Below, in pieces: positions 60,518-64,000 of a DNA stretch of 64,000 bases. The notes beneath the pieces were generated by a model that did no database searches, had not been told where the DNA came from, and saw only the letters and a list, made by a program, of their open reading frames with translations. Source of the DNA: Phoenix dactylifera (taxonomy: Eukaryota; Streptophyta; Magnoliopsida; Arecales; Arecaceae); contig NC_052407.1 of NCBI RefSeq assembly GCF_009389715.1, forward strand, positions 5,025,154 to 5,089,153. Reading direction: 5' to 3'. The stretch's first letter is position 1. Every line of letters starts with the position of its first letter. The translations under genes were made by a program, and so were the position numbers.

Positions 60518-62570
60518 CTTAATTCCCTATGATCTAATACATGGGATCATTTTGAAAGTAACGGATGGCTATGATCTCCTAATTAAAAAGAAAGAGCAGC
60601 ATAGATGGAAGTGGGTGGTGGAACTGCATGAGAGATTTAATTAAAATCTATATATTTGTCAATATGACTACATTTCCCTGTAGTCTCAAACCATAAAAGT
60701 AGTGCACACACAAGAAAATATGCACAAAAAATAACCTAAAAAAAATCTATCATGGAAGACCGTGCTCCAAGATGTTAATATGATGCCGTGTTACTTGACT
60801 TATATCATATGCCTAAACCCTTATAATGGAAAGCTTTTTTTCTTTTTTGGACAAGATCCAATAAAAAGATATTGAAGGTTAAAACAAAAACAATTAACAA
60901 AACCCAATATTTGGATGCAGATTTTTTTTATGGGATAAAAAGAGCAACTTTCTTTTGATAGTAAGAATGCTTGATTTTTACTAATCATAATCTATACATA
61001 TTATCAGAAATCAATTTATTTTAATATTTAGAGCATCACAAAACATGGTTTTATATTGTTTATAATTTAGTTTTTTTTTTCCTTAGTTGATGTATAGATT
61101 GGGGACCACAAATATATATATATTTTTAACTTGTAAGTATTTTTATACTGGTACAAATTATGATTAATTATGTGGATCTTGAATTTAAATATTTTGTTGA
61201 CTATCAAAAATTATCTCAAGCACTTACAAGAAAAGAATGCTAATTACCAAGCCCAGTCCTTGTGGGCATAAATGTTCTTTTCATATCTTGAATCTGAAAG
61301 GATAGGTGATACATAAATTAGTAACCGAGAGTATGGACGTAGCAATAGGCAAAAAAGAGAGCTAATTCTGATAATATCTTAAAACTTGACTCAAAAACTT
61401 AAGCTAATAGATGGATCGATCACCAACTATGACTTTTTACTTATCAGGATTATTCCTCAATAGATCAATATTAATGCAAAAATTATTAAAAATTTATGAA
61501 ACAATGGCACATTTTCAGTTGATTATTTCAAGTTCCTCTTGCATCCATAAATCATTCAGGAGGCCAGATTAACCAAAAACGTTGTGATGAATTGAACAAT
61601 AGAACATGGTTATCCACGACCGAAAGTTCTTTTTTTTGAATAAATTAATATATGCTGGTTGTGAAGTACCAGATATCTTCAGAGTAGTACAAATTTAAGG
61701 GAGCTAATTCAATGACTTTGTGATTCAGCAGAGGTCATTGGAGATCAAGGCCTTGTCTTTGATCTTAACTGGCGTTGTTGTGAATGATTTGTTGGAGAGT
61801 TGGAAAACAAAGAAAAGAATTCTAGATGCTTTACAATTTCAAGTCACATTTTCTTGAAAGTCTGCAAGATGAAGGAAAAAAGAAGCTCACCACCAAATTT
61901 TGTCAAAGGTTTGGGAGAGAAACTTGACTCAAGCTCAGTCCAATGAGGGAACAACAATGCAAGAGGTAATGATGACCAGAGTGTGAACCACAGATGATGC
62001 ATATTTTTATTTATGAAGAGGCATGCCTTTTTCCTAGTCTGATCTTAATATCATTCATTATTAATGTGTAATATAAAGAATAGATAACGAATTATCTCAA
62101 ATCCATCTTTCAGTTAATTAAAAAGTTAAACTGCAATCAAGTGCATAATGGAGCATCATTGCAGAAACAATTACAGCACTGAAAGAAAAGATTCAACCAT
62201 TAGCAATTACGAAAGAGTGATAAAAATTCCACTCTAGTGTTTTAAGATATTGCAATTGCAAGCTTCCTGCAACTCAATACAATCATGTGAAGCAAATACT
62301 TTTATACAACCATTTCTTTTAGAACTTATAATCATCTTAATGGAATAACTCCACAATCTCCTACAAATAGTACTCTGACAACCAATATTACAACAAATAA
62401 TGCAATCTTTCCTTCAAGCAAATGCAAGAGCCACTCTGACTATACATGGTCTTCATGTATGTCTCAATTTTTCTAGACATTGGGCACTAATGGCTAGACC
62501 TATGAACGATACAGTACACGAAAGAACATCTTAGTTAGGAGAATTTAAATTCTTCATTCTCCTAAATTGT
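60518..62570. other. Intergenic, AT-rich, nothing recognised
   Basis: No gene or delimited repeat. The right end may include the 3' UTR of the bHLH gene, which is read leftwards. Confidence 0.45.
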
Positions 62571-64000
62571 TCATGGCTCCACCTTCATTTCACCTGCAAA
62601 AAAAAAAAAAAAAAAAATTTCATGAACCTGAAAAGATATGCAGCGAGGGAACATATGGATGTTTACCATTCAGCTTCTCACAATCAAGAGGTGGGTTAGA
62701 AATGAGACCCATCTGAAAAATATTTTGGAGTTCAGCATCCCATACACTTGATGCCTGCATGCCGAAGACCCTAATCAGTACAAATTGTTGAATGCACTTA
62801 GCCTGTGATGCTAAGAAAGCCTTCGGATTACCTGACCCAGTGGAAATATATGAGGGTTGGTGGCTCCGATAATATCCCCTGAAGTCGGTTTACTTGAAAG
62901 AAGCATTTCGGCTTGCTTGAATTCACATGAGGATGACCAATGCAAATGAGGGTGGATTTGGTTTAATTCCACACCAAACCCGGGAATGGCTGGATTTCTA
63001 TTTAGTGAGTGTAGCATCTGTGAAAAGAGAGAACAAAGGAAAAAAAAGAAGAAGCTTATGGCTACTTTTCACACTAAGAATCAAACTAAAGACATCAGAA
63101 GTAATTGAACAAGTTTATATCTTTGCCATCAGGACATTAATCTTACATCTTTTGAGAGGATCTGCTTGATAGCCAAGTCCGACTCTGGATTGACAGCTAC
63201 CAGCTTCATTGACAGGAACTAAAAACACCATTCAGGAAAAATATTTCAAATCAGTAAATGGTTAAAAATAAGAAGGATAATTGCTTTCATCTGGTAAGAA
63301 GGTTAGATAAAGCATAAAAAAATTATAACAAGCCTTCAACAAATTTGTAGGAATAAGATGAATCAAGAGCATACCTCAACCTGCTTTTGAAGTGATTGAA
63401 CATAATTGATTATTTCATCAAGCATCACCGCCTTACCGGTAACCTGTTAGCAATGAAAATTTTCCATCTTGAGAATATATCAGAACCATACTTCATAAAT
63501 GAGGGGAGCATGGCCTTGCCAAGGCCCTGGATGTAAAAATACCTTGTTGCATCCTGGAACTAGACCTTGAAGAAACCTCATTCTTTCACTAATTCTTTCC
63601 CTTCTAATCTGCAGGTTAAGGAAACCACATCTAGAAAAATGAGAAGGATTAATGACATGGAAAAGGAATAACTTAGATTGAAACTTACTCTTTCTGCAAG
63701 GCTGTGACTGTTGGTGGATTGGCCTCGCTTAGCTCGCGCATGATTGTGATCATCTTTCACATCACCACCATGATGCCACTGCTTCTTGGAGAGTTTCTCA
63801 GTGGAGTTGGGACTGTTGGCACCTGAGTTCAGTTCACTCTTCTGCTTGCTCTCATCCTCCATTGAGCTTTTGACACTATCAGGTGAAATATCTTTCTGCT
63901 GACCAGCCTCGACATCCTTGTACGAGGACCAGTGAAGATTTATCAGTTGTTTTACAGTGTTCAATAATAGAAAACCTATCAATTTAGTTGAAGAATTAGA
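62571..64000 (-). CDS. bHLH transcription factor, BEE/CIB-like subfamily, 3' part
   Basis: Exons on the minus strand: from the window edge or about 63916 to 63689, then 63608-63543, 63443-63375, 63218-63147, 63017-62832, 62754-62667, 62593-62571 (stop). Phases are consistent throughout. The basic region and helices read across exons: [17 protein letters not shown], then [20 protein letters not shown], then [20 protein letters not shown] and [16 protein letters not shown] and R of the basic region (SHSLAERIRRER) fit E-box/G-box binding. This ARARRGQATDSHSLAER-type region and the exon cuts mark the plant subfamily that includes CIB1, BEE and bHLH49/74-like factors, which act in brassinosteroid, light and growth responses. 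The C-terminus is Gln/Ser/Pro-containing and ends KVEP. The N-terminal activation region lies beyond the right edge; the start of the first visible exon is uncertain. Confidence 0.9.

Overview
This is plant nuclear DNA. It contains multi-exon genes with GT-AG introns, plant-only gene families (a CSLC xyloglucan backbone synthase, a BEE/CIB-type bHLH factor) and dense nested plant transposons. Monocot is likely and a palm is my best guess, but that is inference without a database search. No prokaryotic, plastid or mitochondrial segment, CRISPR array, rRNA gene or tRNA gene was seen.

Four host genes are supported. (1) The first coding exon of squalene epoxidase, minus strand, 779-1006; the rest lies off the left edge. 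(2) A ten-exon gene of unknown function, plus strand, 32103-35124, reconstructed with consistent phases to about 585 codons. (3) A complete five-exon CSLC gene, plus strand, 51640-55281, about 708 residues with all glycosyltransferase motifs. (4) The 3' two thirds or so of a bHLH transcription factor gene, minus strand, 62571 to the right edge. The genes are unrelated in pathway and widely spaced; nothing suggests a cluster.

Most of the rest is mobile DNA, and several insertions can be delimited to the base by target-site duplications (TSDs). From left to right: an 11.1 kb Ty3/gypsy chromovirus with 3.25 kb LTRs (1555-12632, minus) splitting a host tandem repeat; two solo LTRs of one family in inverted orientation, each with its own TSD (16541-17309, TSD ATTGG; 17946-18758, TSD GAACT); a 3.1 kb hAT element with an almost intact transposase (18987-22105, TSD ATTAATAA); a decayed Ty1/copia element (about 22690-28280, plus) whose integrase is split by a 1985 bp non-autonomous hAT element (23725-25709, TSD CCTGCACA) carrying a pentatricopeptide-repeat gene fragment; a small hAT relative in a diverged duplication (31423-31593); an internally deleted copia element (36741-40620, TSD GAATG); two copies of a small TRIM family (36233-36504 and 43519-43963); a 104 bp satellite (44800-45610); a LINE tail (46180-46605); and a four-LTR TRIM array (59408-60517, TSD CTTAA).

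The most unusual structure is the TRIM array: four 243 bp LTRs alternate with three 46 bp internal regions holding little more than an initiator-Met primer-binding site and a purine tract, all inside one TSD, and the LTRs follow an A-B-A-B subtype order. The second is the hAT element that picked up a PPR gene fragment. Sequence between these elements is AT-rich and mostly featureless to my reading.
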